From: Lottia gigantea
Taxonomy: Eukaryota; Mollusca; Gastropoda; Lottiidae
Assembly: GCF_000327385.1 (NCBI RefSeq)
Contig: NW_008708458.1
Location: forward strand, 3,244,192 to 3,308,191
DNA: 64,000 nt
Reading direction: 5' to 3'
Under the pieces are notes generated by a model. That model was not told where the DNA came from. It ran no database searches and saw only the letters and a list, made by a program, of their open reading frames with translations. The translations under genes were made by a program, and so were the position numbers. Positions 13,201 through 21,689 of this stretch are shown piece after piece (the first letter of the stretch is position 1; every line of letters starts with the position of its first letter).

Positions 13201-16200
13201 TGGCCTAGATCGGGAAAATAATTTACAAATGAAATCATACAAAAATCAATGATACAACAAATAGTAAACGATTAAAAACATAAAAAATTACAACAGAAAA
13301 TTTTAAAAAGTAAAAGCAAAGCTGACAAATTTGACATTGTTCGTAATTTCGTTACGAAATCTTGTGTTTACATGAACAAACTAAACTGAACAGAACAGAA
13401 ATTCAACAGTAACTTTGTTTCTACCTACTTCTTCACTTATTATTGTTATTTCTACCTTCAAAGGGAAATAAAATACTGTTGTGAACCAAGGAGTATAAAT
13501 GATTTCAAGGCAGTACTTCGAAAATTTCATGAGAAAAAAATCATAATTTTGTGATGGAATACATGATAAAGATAAAGTGATCGATTTTGGGAGAAAATGT
13601 TTTTCAAATTTAATTTTGTGATAGGATACATAACAAATTTTAAACAGGAAAGCATGAAAAAGACAGAATAAAGGTCTAACTTGAATTGTGCTTAAGGTAA
13701 AGAATATATCAAGTGTCTGAGAAAATGGAAAAAAGCAATGAAGGACTGAATCATTTGGCAAACAATTTAAGGAAAAATTTTAGGAAATTTTTTAAATCAA
13801 AAATATTTTGTTTTTCTTACTAATTCATCAAACTGAAAATATAAATTGGGTGAAAAAAAGGAAAAAATAAATATTACTATATCAATGAAGAAAATAATCT
13901 ATATGTTCTAAAACCATGCAAATATAAAACTGTATATATTGACTATATCTAGTTCTGTAAAATTCCAAATGACAAATAAATTACATATAACAATGTTCCT
14001 TTTAAAAAATACTTTTAGAAAATAAATTTTGAATGGTGCTGATTTTTAAAGAAATAGTTCAAAATGATACCATAGATCCCAAAATGTGAATAATGAAACC
14101 ATCAAAAGATAATTTGATTTATGTGGAAAGAAAGAAGTAGCCATTTTACAAGGATATCAGACTTTATACGCTGACTAAGATCAGAACCCATGACTTGCAT
14201 TTGTTCGATGTTATCTAGCCAATGATATTCTATGATTCTGTTATATTATTCTATATATTGTTAAGAGCACAATTTGATACTTATTATACAGTCAAATAAA
14301 CATCTCTGAAATGCATTTCCTGATCTAACAGAATATTCTACTAATATACTAGACTCTTCAGTTTGGGAGGTAGGAAAATACTTACTGCACTGGCACGTAA
14401 CGTGGCAACCATTTTCTCTACAGCCTTTTCCCATAATTCATCTATATAGGCTCGATTAACCAGTCCCTGACTAGTGTGGTAGATATGATCTTCAACAACA
14501 AAAAAACTGGAAAAAATACATAACAAACGATTGTGTGAAAATATTCCATTTTTTTTATTAGCTTTTAATTTTAATATGGCCATTTCTGTAAGGGTCTAAT
14601 GACAGCCCTCTTGAATTTTCGTCACATTAATTTTAGATGACATCTGCTTTAACCAATCAAATTTCTACCCTCTCCAGCACTGGAATTTTTTGTTATCAGG
14701 TTAGGTCAAAAGGTTAATTTGATGAAGCCTTTCAAAGCATTTCCAAAAACTTTCCAGGTCCAGTCTGTTTTCACAGACCACTCAGAAACCTTGTATATTT
14801 CATTTTTTTAAACCATCAATCTTCTTACTTACCCAACAATATCATGGAAATATTTTTGAAATGCATCAATACTTTCATGCTGTAAAATAAAGACAATTAG
14901 AGAATTTAAAAAAATAATAATTAATCTACATTCTGTTAAAAATGGTCTTTCCTTTAAATCAGCATAATGTTTCCTTAAATGGTCCTTGCTAACCTGTTGA
15001 AGTTTCAGAGCTATCAAAAGTCGTTTTTGTCACCCGATTCGATTAGTTTTGATTTTCTAGTACGATTAGGTACGATTTGCAGTGGCCCACAAATGCGATA
15101 CCAGCGATTAGGCAAAATGGCTGACTGCACTATCAACAAAAGCTCTGTAAATCACAACTCCAGTAACGGAACATAATTTTATGGTATAATACTCCTGAGT
15201 TCTTTGTACACAATTACTGAAAAGAGAAACATGCTCTCACACGTTTTTCAATAATTACTTGGATATATCGTCTTGATAGAGATTCTATTCTTTAGTCATG
15301 GTACCTGGTAATTCCAGTTGATGATTACCGGTATATACTATTATTGACCAAGTTTGAGATGACCATCCAGATGTAGAAATATTGTTATATAATATGATTT
15401 GACTGGCAGTCAATGCTTTTCAATCAGAATAATATCACTACTCACCATATTAGAGGGAGGTTGTAAAGACAATCTAGCCTGTTTCCATCTCTGAGTTCGA
15501 TAATAATTTTCAAATTTTTCTCGATCACCCTAAAATGTTTAATAGCACAATTGGAAATTAACACAACATTACTGGCATGGTTACATCGAACAACAGGTGG
15601 TAGGGGAAGGGTCTTGAAGCACAATACTTGAAGCATTTAAAATTTACATGACATTATTTGCTTGTCTATGTCAAACAAATGGTGGATGTGGGTTCTTATC
15701 TCGGTCATAGTGTGAAAGTCTGGTGACCTTGAATAAGTCATCTTTCTTCATCATTCCAGTAGACCTGGCTGTAAATGGGTACAGATAATACAAGAAAGAT
15801 AAAAGTCAAGAGGTTTGGTCAAGGGCCAGCAGATATAATAACATAGTTAAGAGTCTCACTGAAGCTATACAACAGCAGTAAGACTGAATACTCACCAGAA
15901 CGGAGTAAATATGTAAACATCTATACACAGGACTAAAATCTATCAAATCTTGGGCACTTAATTCCTGCAAATAATACAAGACATCTCTAAAAAACAACAT
16001 GTCTCAGGTTTTATTTTAATATTTTATTGTAAGATATGGTATGAAACATTGTCCTGGTCTGTCGTGTTCAGTAGGTTTGTTTACTTTCCTCATTCATTCT
16101 GCCTCAAGTCTTATTGGAATGTTCAGCACCATTTATTCATACTCTACCTCAAAAAGACATTTTGGCAGCATCAACTGAGCTGTGCTCTTGTCAATTAGAC

Positions 16201-19200
16201 ATGAGCTGACTATAAAAGCACACCGTCAAATCTAGCATGTATTTAAGAATAGGTGTTAAAATAAAGTACCAAAAAATATTTTCACTGTTACAATAGTACT
16301 CAATACAACAACTGTGGAGCCATATAGAAATATTAAAACAGAACCTAAAAAAACATGATGTTGTTAATCACGAGTTTGAAGCTATGCGATCTTCAAACCT
16401 GAAGATCACATAGCATAACATGCTTTTTTTAGGTTCTGTTTTAATATTTCTAAAGTACCTTTGAGTCAAGTCTCTTATTAATTCTCTGGTACCCACTGAC
16501 AAATGAAAATTAACATCAAAATAAATAAAACAATGACAAACCTCTTCATCTCCCGAATCATCTCGAATTGGTTCAGGAACATGATCTATTTCACCAGTGA
16601 AAGGATTAGGAGGGGGTGGGGCACGTTTCTTTTTTAACTTCTTCTTTGCTATAGATGGATCCATATTGTTCTGTTCCGCAGCCTGAAATATGGAACAAAG
16701 ATATGGATAAGAAATGTTTTATCATGACATTTGAATACTCTTCCATAAATCTATAAATTATACCAGCTTTAAAAATGTGAATCTGCATTATGTCTCATAC
16801 CCCTTAGCTTTCAATAAAGGGATTTAAAGAGGTTTTCCACTAAAACTTAGCATTTTATGACTTCACTACTGCAAAGGCAAAATAATTTTGAAATAGACAT
16901 CAAAAAACAATTATTAGTTTCAGTGGAATCGCACAAACCTCTGATGTTTGACTGAAAATTGAAATGCTGGAAATCAATGCTACCAGTGCTCCAAAATAAC
17001 AAAATGTTTAGAAAAACCTCTTTACAATCCCTTTAAACCCCAAATTTTAGTGGGTAGGATTTGGAAACTGTCACTAATGTACTTAATTTATCAGACCGAT
17101 TCAGTGTATTATACAAGAACAAGAAACTTGAACCTTTGTCGTCTCTGCAATAAACTGCATACTTTGCTGAATATTGGCAATTCAAACCTGACAATCAGAC
17201 TACTTACATGTTTCATAGCAACTTCTCCAATCTTTGCTGAATTCTTCCGAATACTCTCCAGAAAGTCTTTTAATTCTGACATGGAAGCCACTTTAATTTG
17301 TTCTCGAAGTTTAGGTATTGCATTTGACATAGTTTGTGAAAACCAATGGGTCATAACTCGTGGAAGATAAGTATGTTCTAATTGTTCTAGGGTCTTTAGG
17401 GCAGGATAATATCTACAATAACAATATAAATATCAAATTACAATATCAAACTAGACTCTATTGTATTCACATACATCACTTATTCCTGCAATAGGTACAG
17501 CCTAAGCCTGTGAATCTAGATCGACCGCCCCAATGCCGTTACTAAAGGGTATGACAAGGTTTGTCTAATCAATGCCAAGGTTACAGCTTCAACCCGTTAC
17601 TTTACCTTTTATGCTTCATTTGTTCTTGTAATTTACCGTACATCTCAAGCACTGAAAGATAAAGGCAATCGTAAGAACAGAGCCCTGGTAACATGTATGT
17701 TTCACAACTCATCTGGTATTCTAGGGCTTGTTTGAATTATGTACACTTTCTGATCTGATTGTATCTCATGATGTTGACCTATATAGTAGTGGCAGGTGTC
17801 GAATGCAAAGCGGACCAGGCTTAATCTTTATTAAACACTTGATGGTACTTCTAATGAAAGAGTCCACTTCTATACAACTTTTACTCTCGATTTTGCCATA
17901 CTTTGGACAAGGTTTCTATTAATGGAACAAATTGTGACAAGATGTATGTTCTCAATGATTTCTTCTAGAAAAGTGGAACGAAATAACACTTAAAAGGATA
18001 GTGGAGGGTTGATTTTAGTCTTGAATATATATGAATAGTCTTCAGTACTAGTAATGTACGAAAATAAGATAATTCTTTTAAAATTACTTCAAACAAGAAA
18101 TTTTACTCACAGTCACTATTCTATATTATGTCTTTTCTATATATCTCACAGAGTGTCTTAAGTCGTCATTTATACATGATCAAATGCTGATACTTCTGAA
18201 CACACAAGGATTCGAATGCTCCACTTTCGACGGTGAGCTGTTAACACTATTACTGAATGGTTCAATATGAATGGTTCGAAAAAAAATGGCGTATCTGCCC
18301 CTATAAAGGAAATGAACTTTCTTTTCAAACTTCCTTTTTCCAATAAGTTAAACACCCTACCTGGAAGTGATAAAGACAGGTTATCTATAGCAGTTGTAAT
18401 GTTTTTCTGTACTTGTCGACATCGTACGAGTTCATCACCACGTTTTAATAACAGTTGACAGGATTTCTGTAACTCTTTATCCACACCACCAATATCATCC
18501 TAAATACAGAGAAAAACCCTTCATATTTCAAAACTTATAGTTACCTATCAATATTCCCATCACAACTTTCAAACAAACTTTGGTAGAATGAATGATACAT
18601 GAAATGGAACGAAGGCTTCATATGATATGCATATTTTGTGATTAGTGACATCATCAAACACTTTTTTTTATGGAATTGCAGAAACATCTGATTGAAAATA
18701 TCAGTGTCCCCGATACACATAGAAAACCTCTTTACAATCCTTTTTTACGACCTTTTCTTGCGTCTGATTGTGGTAACGCCACAAAGTGAGCAAAGAATGA
18801 TATTTTTTCAAAACATTGATATTGGCTTACCCTTTTTTGATTTCTGATTGTTGAAGGAAGTAGCGTATGGGGATGGGTCATTGGGCCATGGCCTCCCCCT
18901 TGAGCCTGTAACAGGTCTAATTTGAAGTGAAAATTAAGCCCACTACATGCTCAAATTTCATCTAAGGCCATCTAAAATCCATTGGCTTCAAGGGGCTTTG
19001 GACATGTGAGCCTTGCCTTGGAAAGAAACCGTGCATTGTTGGTCCCCTCCTCAGGCATTTTCTAGATATGCCCCTGCTTGAAGGATCTTAAATGTGTAAT
19101 TCATATCTGACACAGAGCCTCAGTTTATTAAAAATGCAACATCAAATAATCAGATAACACCTCTGCTTAGCAATTATGTGTGCTTCAATCAACAAGCAAA

Positions 19201-20501
19201 AACTTGACTTTTTTTCAAGCTATTGAAACCACAGACCTTTAATTTAGCTGCATCACCACTGACTTGTTGTAACTCTCTGATAGAATCTATAAATCCCTGA
19301 TAATGATAATTACACATTCGTTCAATTTCTTTATCATGGCCTTTTATTCGTGTATCAAGTTTATCCAGAAACTTTTCTAACTCAGCCCCATCGTAAACAG
19401 CTCTGAAAATATATAAATAACAAAAAACTATCAAAGTTTGACTATTACCTAAGGTCTGACAAACTTTTCCTCTTAAAGCCACTAGAAAGATGTTTCTATG
19501 GTGATGTATCTATTTGTGTCAGTGATTCAGGCTAATTTTGCTCACTGTTTGCTTTATTCTAGCATCATTTCCATAATTGAAATGTACACCATTAATGGAA
19601 CAGTTGCGACATTTTTGGGGGTTGATTTTTAGTCTTGAATATATGTAAATAGTCTTCACAAGTATGATTTACGGAAATAGCATAATTATTTTAAAAATAC
19701 TTCAAACTATCAAACTAGTAATTTTAATTTTACACACTATTTCTATAAATGTCTTTTCTATTTATCACAGAATATTTTAAAATGACGAGTCGTTATTTTA
19801 ACATTCAAACGCGAATATTTCTAGACAAACATGGATTTGAAGGCTCAAATATCAACGGTGAACTTAGCTAAAAATTCCTGTTCCGAGGCTAAAGACAACA
19901 AAATGAAGCACTTGTCTGAATTTACTAAGACCAGTTTTACTATATGGACAAAATTTGTTACTAAGACAGAGTTCAAAAGGAAATGAAATGAGTTTGGAAT
20001 TCTACTATCCTTTATTTGCACCTTTAGCCTTATGATAGCAAAAGCCTTTTTGAAATAGTATGGGCATGATGAAGGGCTAATAAAATCACTGAAGAAACTG
20101 AAGTCTGAAAGTGAAATAGAGAACAATGAATAGGCTGCTGTCCTTCTATAATGACACATTTTCTGTGTATTCTTAATAACAGGCTGCCTCTGTAGCACAG
20201 AGTTTGTGAATAACAAGGGTATTGGTTATTATATGTTTTCCATCTACCGGTGTCAAATGCAATGTTTTCATTTGATTTATCTGTTTTGCCTTAGGTGGAA
20301 AGGAGGTGTGACATTTTGGCCACTATTTCTTTACCGTAGTGTCGTTGCTAGGGGTCCTTCAGAAGTTTCAATTTCTGTAATAAGGTGGTCGTGCTGTGCA
20401 CTAACAGCCTCCTGCCTGAGAGTATTGGCATCTTGTACTTTATCCCCTAATTTCTTCCAATCTCCAGGAAAACCTTTATTGGGTGTAGCTTCCGCCATCA
20501 T
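1254..20501 (-). CDS. EXOC6: Exocyst complex component 6 (Sec15), complete, 23 coding exons
   Basis: Sec15 is the exocyst subunit that binds Rab GTPases on secretory vesicles and helps tether them to the plasma membrane. Coding exons in transcription order: 20501-20335, 19402-19237, 18499-18361, 17651-17606, 17412-17208, 16682-16542, 15964-15896, 15529-15446, 14879-14833, 14506-14386, 11164-11093, 10597-10548, 9850-9697, 9484-9375, 8962-8851, 8179-8100, 7379-7325, 6661-6589, 5883-5777, 3235-3094, 2778-2705, 2429-2317, 1389-1254. All have AG/GT borders and compatible phases, summing to 821 codons (820 aa; human about 804). Family blocks are clear: HDKEIERMCNYHYQGF, LKDFLESIRKNSAKIGE, DFSPVYRCLHIYSVL, FFVVEDHIYHTSQGLV, NEIFQEDNYTPI, WDWSMYLADYG, and a C-terminal LVETVLKQLRGLENG. 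The start is supported by an in-frame TAA two codons upstream. Exon 6 is a divergent lysine- and proline-rich linker. No broken exon is seen. Confidence 0.96.
1430..2040. repeat. Tandem array of about 21-bp units in the last EXOC6 intron
   Basis: About 600 bp of imperfect head-to-tail copies of TCTAAGAATCATAACTTACT, with variants ending in ATCTTACTTTCTT or AACTTTCTTT. It fills most of the intron between coding exons 22 and 23 and begins about 40 bp upstream of the exon 23 acceptor. Short open frames across it are a by-product of the repeat. Confidence 0.9.
2044..2259 (-). mobile_element. SINE copy (core and 3' part) in the last EXOC6 intron
   Basis: In reverse complement it carries the core shared by all SINE copies here (AATAAACnGAGGCCCCGTG, then GCACGTTAAAGA) and the 3' part ending in a CATTTCATTTCAT-like tail. 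The tRNA-like head is missing. It lies immediately beyond the 21-bp array and about 58 bp downstream of exon 22, in the same orientation as the gene. Confidence 0.75.
2470..2655 (+). mobile_element. Partial TTAA-type MITE in EXOC6 intron 21
   Basis: It contains the family's diagnostic right half: an ACACATGGATTTGAAGGCTC-like segment, TTCGACGGTGAGCTGTGAA, then TTTCTGTGACTAAAG and an AAAATGGTGCACCTTTCCCTT end. The left half is missing or too diverged to see. The same family occurs more than ten times in the window. Confidence 0.6.
2856..3060 (-). mobile_element. Degraded SINE copy between EXOC6 exons 20 and 21
   Basis: It is recognised by the core remnant around 2960-3000 (TCTTTAACATGCATACA, then GTAGTACACAGAGCCTCTG) and the CATCACTGACAGG segment near its far end. 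It is much more diverged than the copy at 6827-7092, so it is probably older. Confidence 0.5.
3335..3612. mobile_element. Two adjacent short inverted-repeat MITEs in EXOC6 intron 19
   Basis: The first (about 3335-3450) has ends GACCCAGTTCAACAAAAAAT and, inverted, GGGCCTTGTTCAACTAAAAT. The second (about 3447-3610) has ends GGCCCTGATTCACAGAAACT and, inverted, GGGGCCTATTCTCAAAATCT. They share the GGCC edge. A related copy of the second lies at about 4380-4556 with the same internal TCTGATTGGTCAATCACTAA. Confidence 0.55.
4380..4556. mobile_element. MITE related to the element at 3447-3610
   Basis: It shares the internal segment TCTGATTGGTCAATCACTAA and the end TTTTGAGAATATGGCCTC with the 3447-3610 element. 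Its other end reads TCTAATTCTCAAAAACCTAA, giving inverted termini of about 20 bp. No clear target-site duplication was found. It lies in the long intron between exons 19 and 20. Confidence 0.5.
4720..4920. repeat. Two diverged tandem copies of about 100 bp in EXOC6 intron 19
   Basis: The segment beginning AAAATATCGCTTACAAAATA (4728) recurs as GAAATATTGCTTACAAAATA about 100 bp later. Both copies run through ATAAATCAGCC- or ACAAATCAGCC-like sequence and a TTAAGGC box. A third short fragment (AAAATTGCTTACAAAAAAT) follows near 4965. Confidence 0.5.
5165..5389. mobile_element. TTAA-flanked MITE (AAAGGAATACTACCTCTTAG family)
   Basis: The left end is TTAA followed by AGGAATACTACCTCTTAG; the right end is CTAAGAGGAAGTAATCCT followed by TTAA. 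The ends are imperfect inverted repeats of about 20 bp, and the TTAA on both sides suggests a piggyBac-type target. A relative at 25503-25866 has longer arms, and a fragment lies at 15262-15385. It sits in the EXOC6 intron between exons 19 and 20. Confidence 0.65.
6827..7092 (-). mobile_element. SINE copy with a 14-bp target-site duplication
   Basis: This is the best-preserved copy of the core-plus-tail part of the SINE. It begins at the CCCGGTTTCCCCCTGTCAG segment and lacks the tRNA-like head. It is flanked by perfect 14-bp direct repeats TATTACATTCACAA at 6813-6826 and 7093-7106. That is the expected mark of LINE-assisted insertion with 5' truncation. It lies in EXOC6 intron 17, in the gene's orientation. 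Confidence 0.88.
7420..8035. repeat. Degenerate tandem repeat in EXOC6 intron 16
   Basis: Four copies of a module with consensus GATATTAGGGTATTTAAT, GATTTTGACATCCA and CTGGATACTGGCAG lie near 7552, 7727, 7846 and 7995. The first two are joined by a further shared segment (GGATnAATCTTA, then ATTCT, then ATTA). Spacing varies from about 120 to 180 bp, so this is an old, eroded array. Confidence 0.65.
9081..9164. repeat. Near-perfect hairpin with 27-bp arms in EXOC6 intron 14
   Basis: The left arm 9081-9107 (AAACGATCTTAGCGCTA, then AAATGTCCTA) pairs with 9138-9164 with a single mismatch, around a 30-base loop. Each arm contains the palindrome TAGCGCTA. It could be a minimal foldback transposon or a structured intronic RNA. 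Confidence 0.7.
9940..10090 (-). mobile_element. Penelope-like tail with a hammerhead-like core
   Basis: The reverse complement reads CTGATGA (about 10012-10006), a stem ACAAT/ATTGT with a GTAG loop, then GAAAC (about 9988-9984). This matches the conserved boxes of hammerhead motifs carried by Penelope-like elements. Just upstream in element orientation is a hairpin segment (CATCCGCTGGAAGCGAACGG) also found at 21020-21060 beside a Penelope reverse-transcriptase fragment, tying the two together. The tail past GAAAC is shared with 15170-15215. It lies in EXOC6 intron 12. Confidence 0.55.
11165..14385. other. Largest EXOC6 intron (intron 10), AT-rich, no gene seen
   Basis: This is the 3.2-kb intron between exons 10 and 11. 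It is very AT-rich. Apart from a short tandem of GATTGATTAGAGTTA-type units at about 12595-12650, I see no recognisable element. Open frames such as 13381-13761 lack family motifs and exon-like composition. Confidence 0.6.
15170..15385. mobile_element. Penelope-tail fragment followed by a TTAA-MITE fragment
   Basis: Positions 15173-15215 match the 9945-9990 tail (shared TTTATGGTAT, then ACTCCT). Positions 15270-15385 match the interior of the 5165-5389 MITE (shared AGAGATTCTATTCT and CATGGTAC-TGGTAA). Both pieces are truncated and lie in EXOC6 intron 8, just upstream of exon 9 in genomic order. Confidence 0.45.
16325..16452. repeat. Two-level hairpin (33-nt outer arms, 15-nt inner arms) in EXOC6 intron 6
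   Basis: The outer arms, from TAGAAATATTAAAACAGAAC at 16325 and its complement ending at 16452, match over about 33 nt with one bulged base. Inside is a second inverted repeat, GCTATGCGATCTTCA against TGAAGATCACATAGC. The structure ends about 90 bp from exon 6. It resembles a foldback MITE; a small-RNA precursor is possible but unsupported. Confidence 0.7.
16813..17036. mobile_element. MITE with AAAGGGATT/AATCCCTTT ends in EXOC6 intron 5
   Basis: The left end AAAGGGATTTAAAGAGGTTT and right end AAACCTCTTTACAATCCCTTT are imperfect inverted repeats next to TTAA. The interior ACCTCTGATGTTTGACTGAAA recurs in relatives at about 18640-18760, 35390-35500, 47585-47740 and 57890-57990. This is a second TTAA-associated family in the window. 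Confidence 0.65.
17995..18306 (+). mobile_element. TTAA-type MITE copy next to EXOC6 exon 3
   Basis: This is a nearly full-length copy: AAAAGGATAGTGGAGGGTTG left end, TTGAATATAT, AGTCTTCAG, ACTAGTAATGTACGAAAAT, ATGTCTTTTCTATATAT, TTCGACGGTGAGCTG, and a right end AAAATGGCGTATCTGCCCC. It ends about 55 bp from the exon 3 donor. Confidence 0.65.
18850..19075. mobile_element. hAT-like non-autonomous fragment, CAGGGGCATATCTAG end
   Basis: The inverted right end reads CAGGGGCATATCTAGAAAAT, the type of terminus seen in hAT-derived MITEs. The interior GAAGTGAAAATTAAGCCC is shared with 49310-49495, and a shorter piece lies at 20890-20960. Immediately after it, 19078-19135 looks like a decayed SINE-core scrap (AGGATCTTAAATGTG, CAGAGCCTCAGTTTATT). 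Confidence 0.5.
19600..19895 (+). mobile_element. TTAA-type MITE copy in EXOC6 intron 1
   Basis: It has the family order: GGAACAGTTGCGACATTTTT, TTAGTCTTGAATATATG, ATAGTCTTCA, TTACGGAAATAGCATAATT, ATGTCTTTTCTAT, ACATGGATTTGAAGGCTC and CAACGGTGAAC. The right terminus is eroded. Confidence 0.6.
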
Positions 20502-20506
20502 CCCAT
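20498..20506 (-). promoter_or_regulatory. Minimal upstream ORF overlapping the EXOC6 start
   Basis: An ATG-GGA-TGA mini-ORF lies directly upstream of EXOC6, and its stop overlaps the first main ATG in another frame (ATGGGATGATG). The main frame then has two successive ATGs, at 20501 and 20498. A scanning ribosome could read the mini-ORF, or pass it by leaky scanning, before starting the main frame. The arrangement is seen directly; an effect on translation is inference and depends on the unknown transcription start. Confidence 0.4.
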
Positions 20507-20509
20507 ATT

Positions 20510-20522
20510 ACACGCATGCGCA
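20510..20522. promoter_or_regulatory. NRF-1-like palindrome next to the EXOC6 start
   Basis: The stretch CACGCATGCGCAC, a few bases upstream of the EXOC6 initiation codon, resembles the palindromic NRF-1 site (GCGCATGCGC) common in housekeeping promoters of animals. The surrounding 20500-20575 is more GC-rich than its neighbours, as expected near a 5' end. This is a motif match only. Confidence 0.3.
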
Positions 20523-20581
20523 CTTACGCGCACCTTGCAGACGAAAAGCAGCCATTATTGTTGCCGCACTTTCGCACTAAT

Positions 20582-21330
20582 AAATAAATTAGTAACGATA
20601 GAACACCTTTATATCATTGTTTAATGCTTAAATATTTTGAATTTAAAAATGTATTTTTTTTGCAAAGAGTTATAAATGTTCCATTCAGAAGTAATTTGTT
20701 ACAGACTGAAAATGCCATAGAAAAAAAACACACACTTTTGATAGGAATAAATTATTTACTACATACGTCATCACCATTGGCTTTGGACTCACATAAAAGC
20801 CCTATTCAGTGGTATATTTAGGCGGAAAATTTTAGACCATGGCCCATTTTTTTTTAAATCGATTTCCTTAAGTTAACGAAAGAGCATGCCGAAAAGCCGG
20901 GGGATTTTAGATGGCCTGAATATTGAGCATTTAGAGGTCTTAATTGTCCAGTGGGCAACTCCCCACCCCCGTAACCTGGATTTCAAGTCACTGCCCCTTC
21001 TTCGTTGGTTAGTTGGTAGATTACAAGTTAACGTTCGCTTCCAGCGGATGCTAATATCGCAAATTAGGTAGTTGTTGGTAGTCGTAGTAGTTGGTAGTTG
21101 GATTGGTTCAAATTGGATGATTCTGTGTTGTTGGTTTGGTTGTTGATTCTTCGTTAGATCTGGTCGGATCGAATGACATGGCGGTGAAACTCGGCCCTGG
21201 ATGGTGTGGCGTGAGTTACTCGATCTCCTTCATTCTTCCAAACTCGTTCTGATCATGGTAATTCTTGTTGATCAGTAGTCGAATGGGTTATAAACAATTA
21301 TACTACCTCTAGCATGTCATCATCGCGCCT
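20582..21330. other. Repeat scraps upstream of EXOC6
   Basis: No coding exon is seen. Positions 20890-20960 are a scrap of the hAT-like family at 18850 and 49270 (inverted AATTAAGACCTCTAAATGCTC). Positions 21000-21070 carry the Penelope-associated hairpin segment CGTTCGCTTCCAGCGGATGC. Positions 21070-21320 are GT-rich and probably belong to the same Penelope-like remnant. The EXOC6 5' UTR and promoter should start within about 20502-20700. Confidence 0.4.
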
Positions 21331-21332
21331 AT

Positions 21333-21575
21333 CTTAAAGACACAACCGATTTTGTCAATAAAATAAAAAATCTTCGACTTCCTTCTAATGCTATTCTAAT
21401 TTCTATCGACGTTTCTTCTATGTATGCCAATATCGATAACACTACTGGTTTAACGACAGTTCGTAAAGCTTTTAATAGAAACCCAGATCCAAACAGACCC
21501 GACGATGCAATTCTACAGCTTTTAGAGATTTGTCTTAGTCGAAACGATTTCACATTTAATGGTAAAACATATTAA
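21333..21575 (+). mobile_element. Penelope-like reverse transcriptase fragment
   Basis: About 80 codons read without interruption and match the Penelope-like reverse-transcriptase palm: SIDVSSMYANIDNTTGL corresponds to the LDVxSLYTNIP motif, and LLEICLSRNDFTFNGKTY to the LxLVLxxNxFxFNGxxY block. The rest of the polymerase and the GIY-YIG endonuclease are not seen here, so this is a truncated remnant. It lies about 115 bp upstream of the broken transporter exon in the same orientation. Confidence 0.8.
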
Positions 21576-21689
21576 CAAACTTCAGGGACAGCTTCGGAAA
21601 CTTCGGAAATGGTATTTGGCAACCTTCTGGCGAAGTCTGAATAGCTTGAAAATGAATTTTAATACATAATTTGTTATCATATGCTGTAG

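Noticed and set aside
13381-13761. 126-codon minus-strand frame in the largest EXOC6 intron
   Set aside because: AT-driven composition, no family motif, no exon borders fitting EXOC6, and the neighbouring exons join in phase without it.
19845-20216. 123-codon minus frame between EXOC6 exons 1 and 2
   Set aside because: It overlaps a TTAA-type MITE and has no match to Sec15; exons 1 and 2 join in phase without it.
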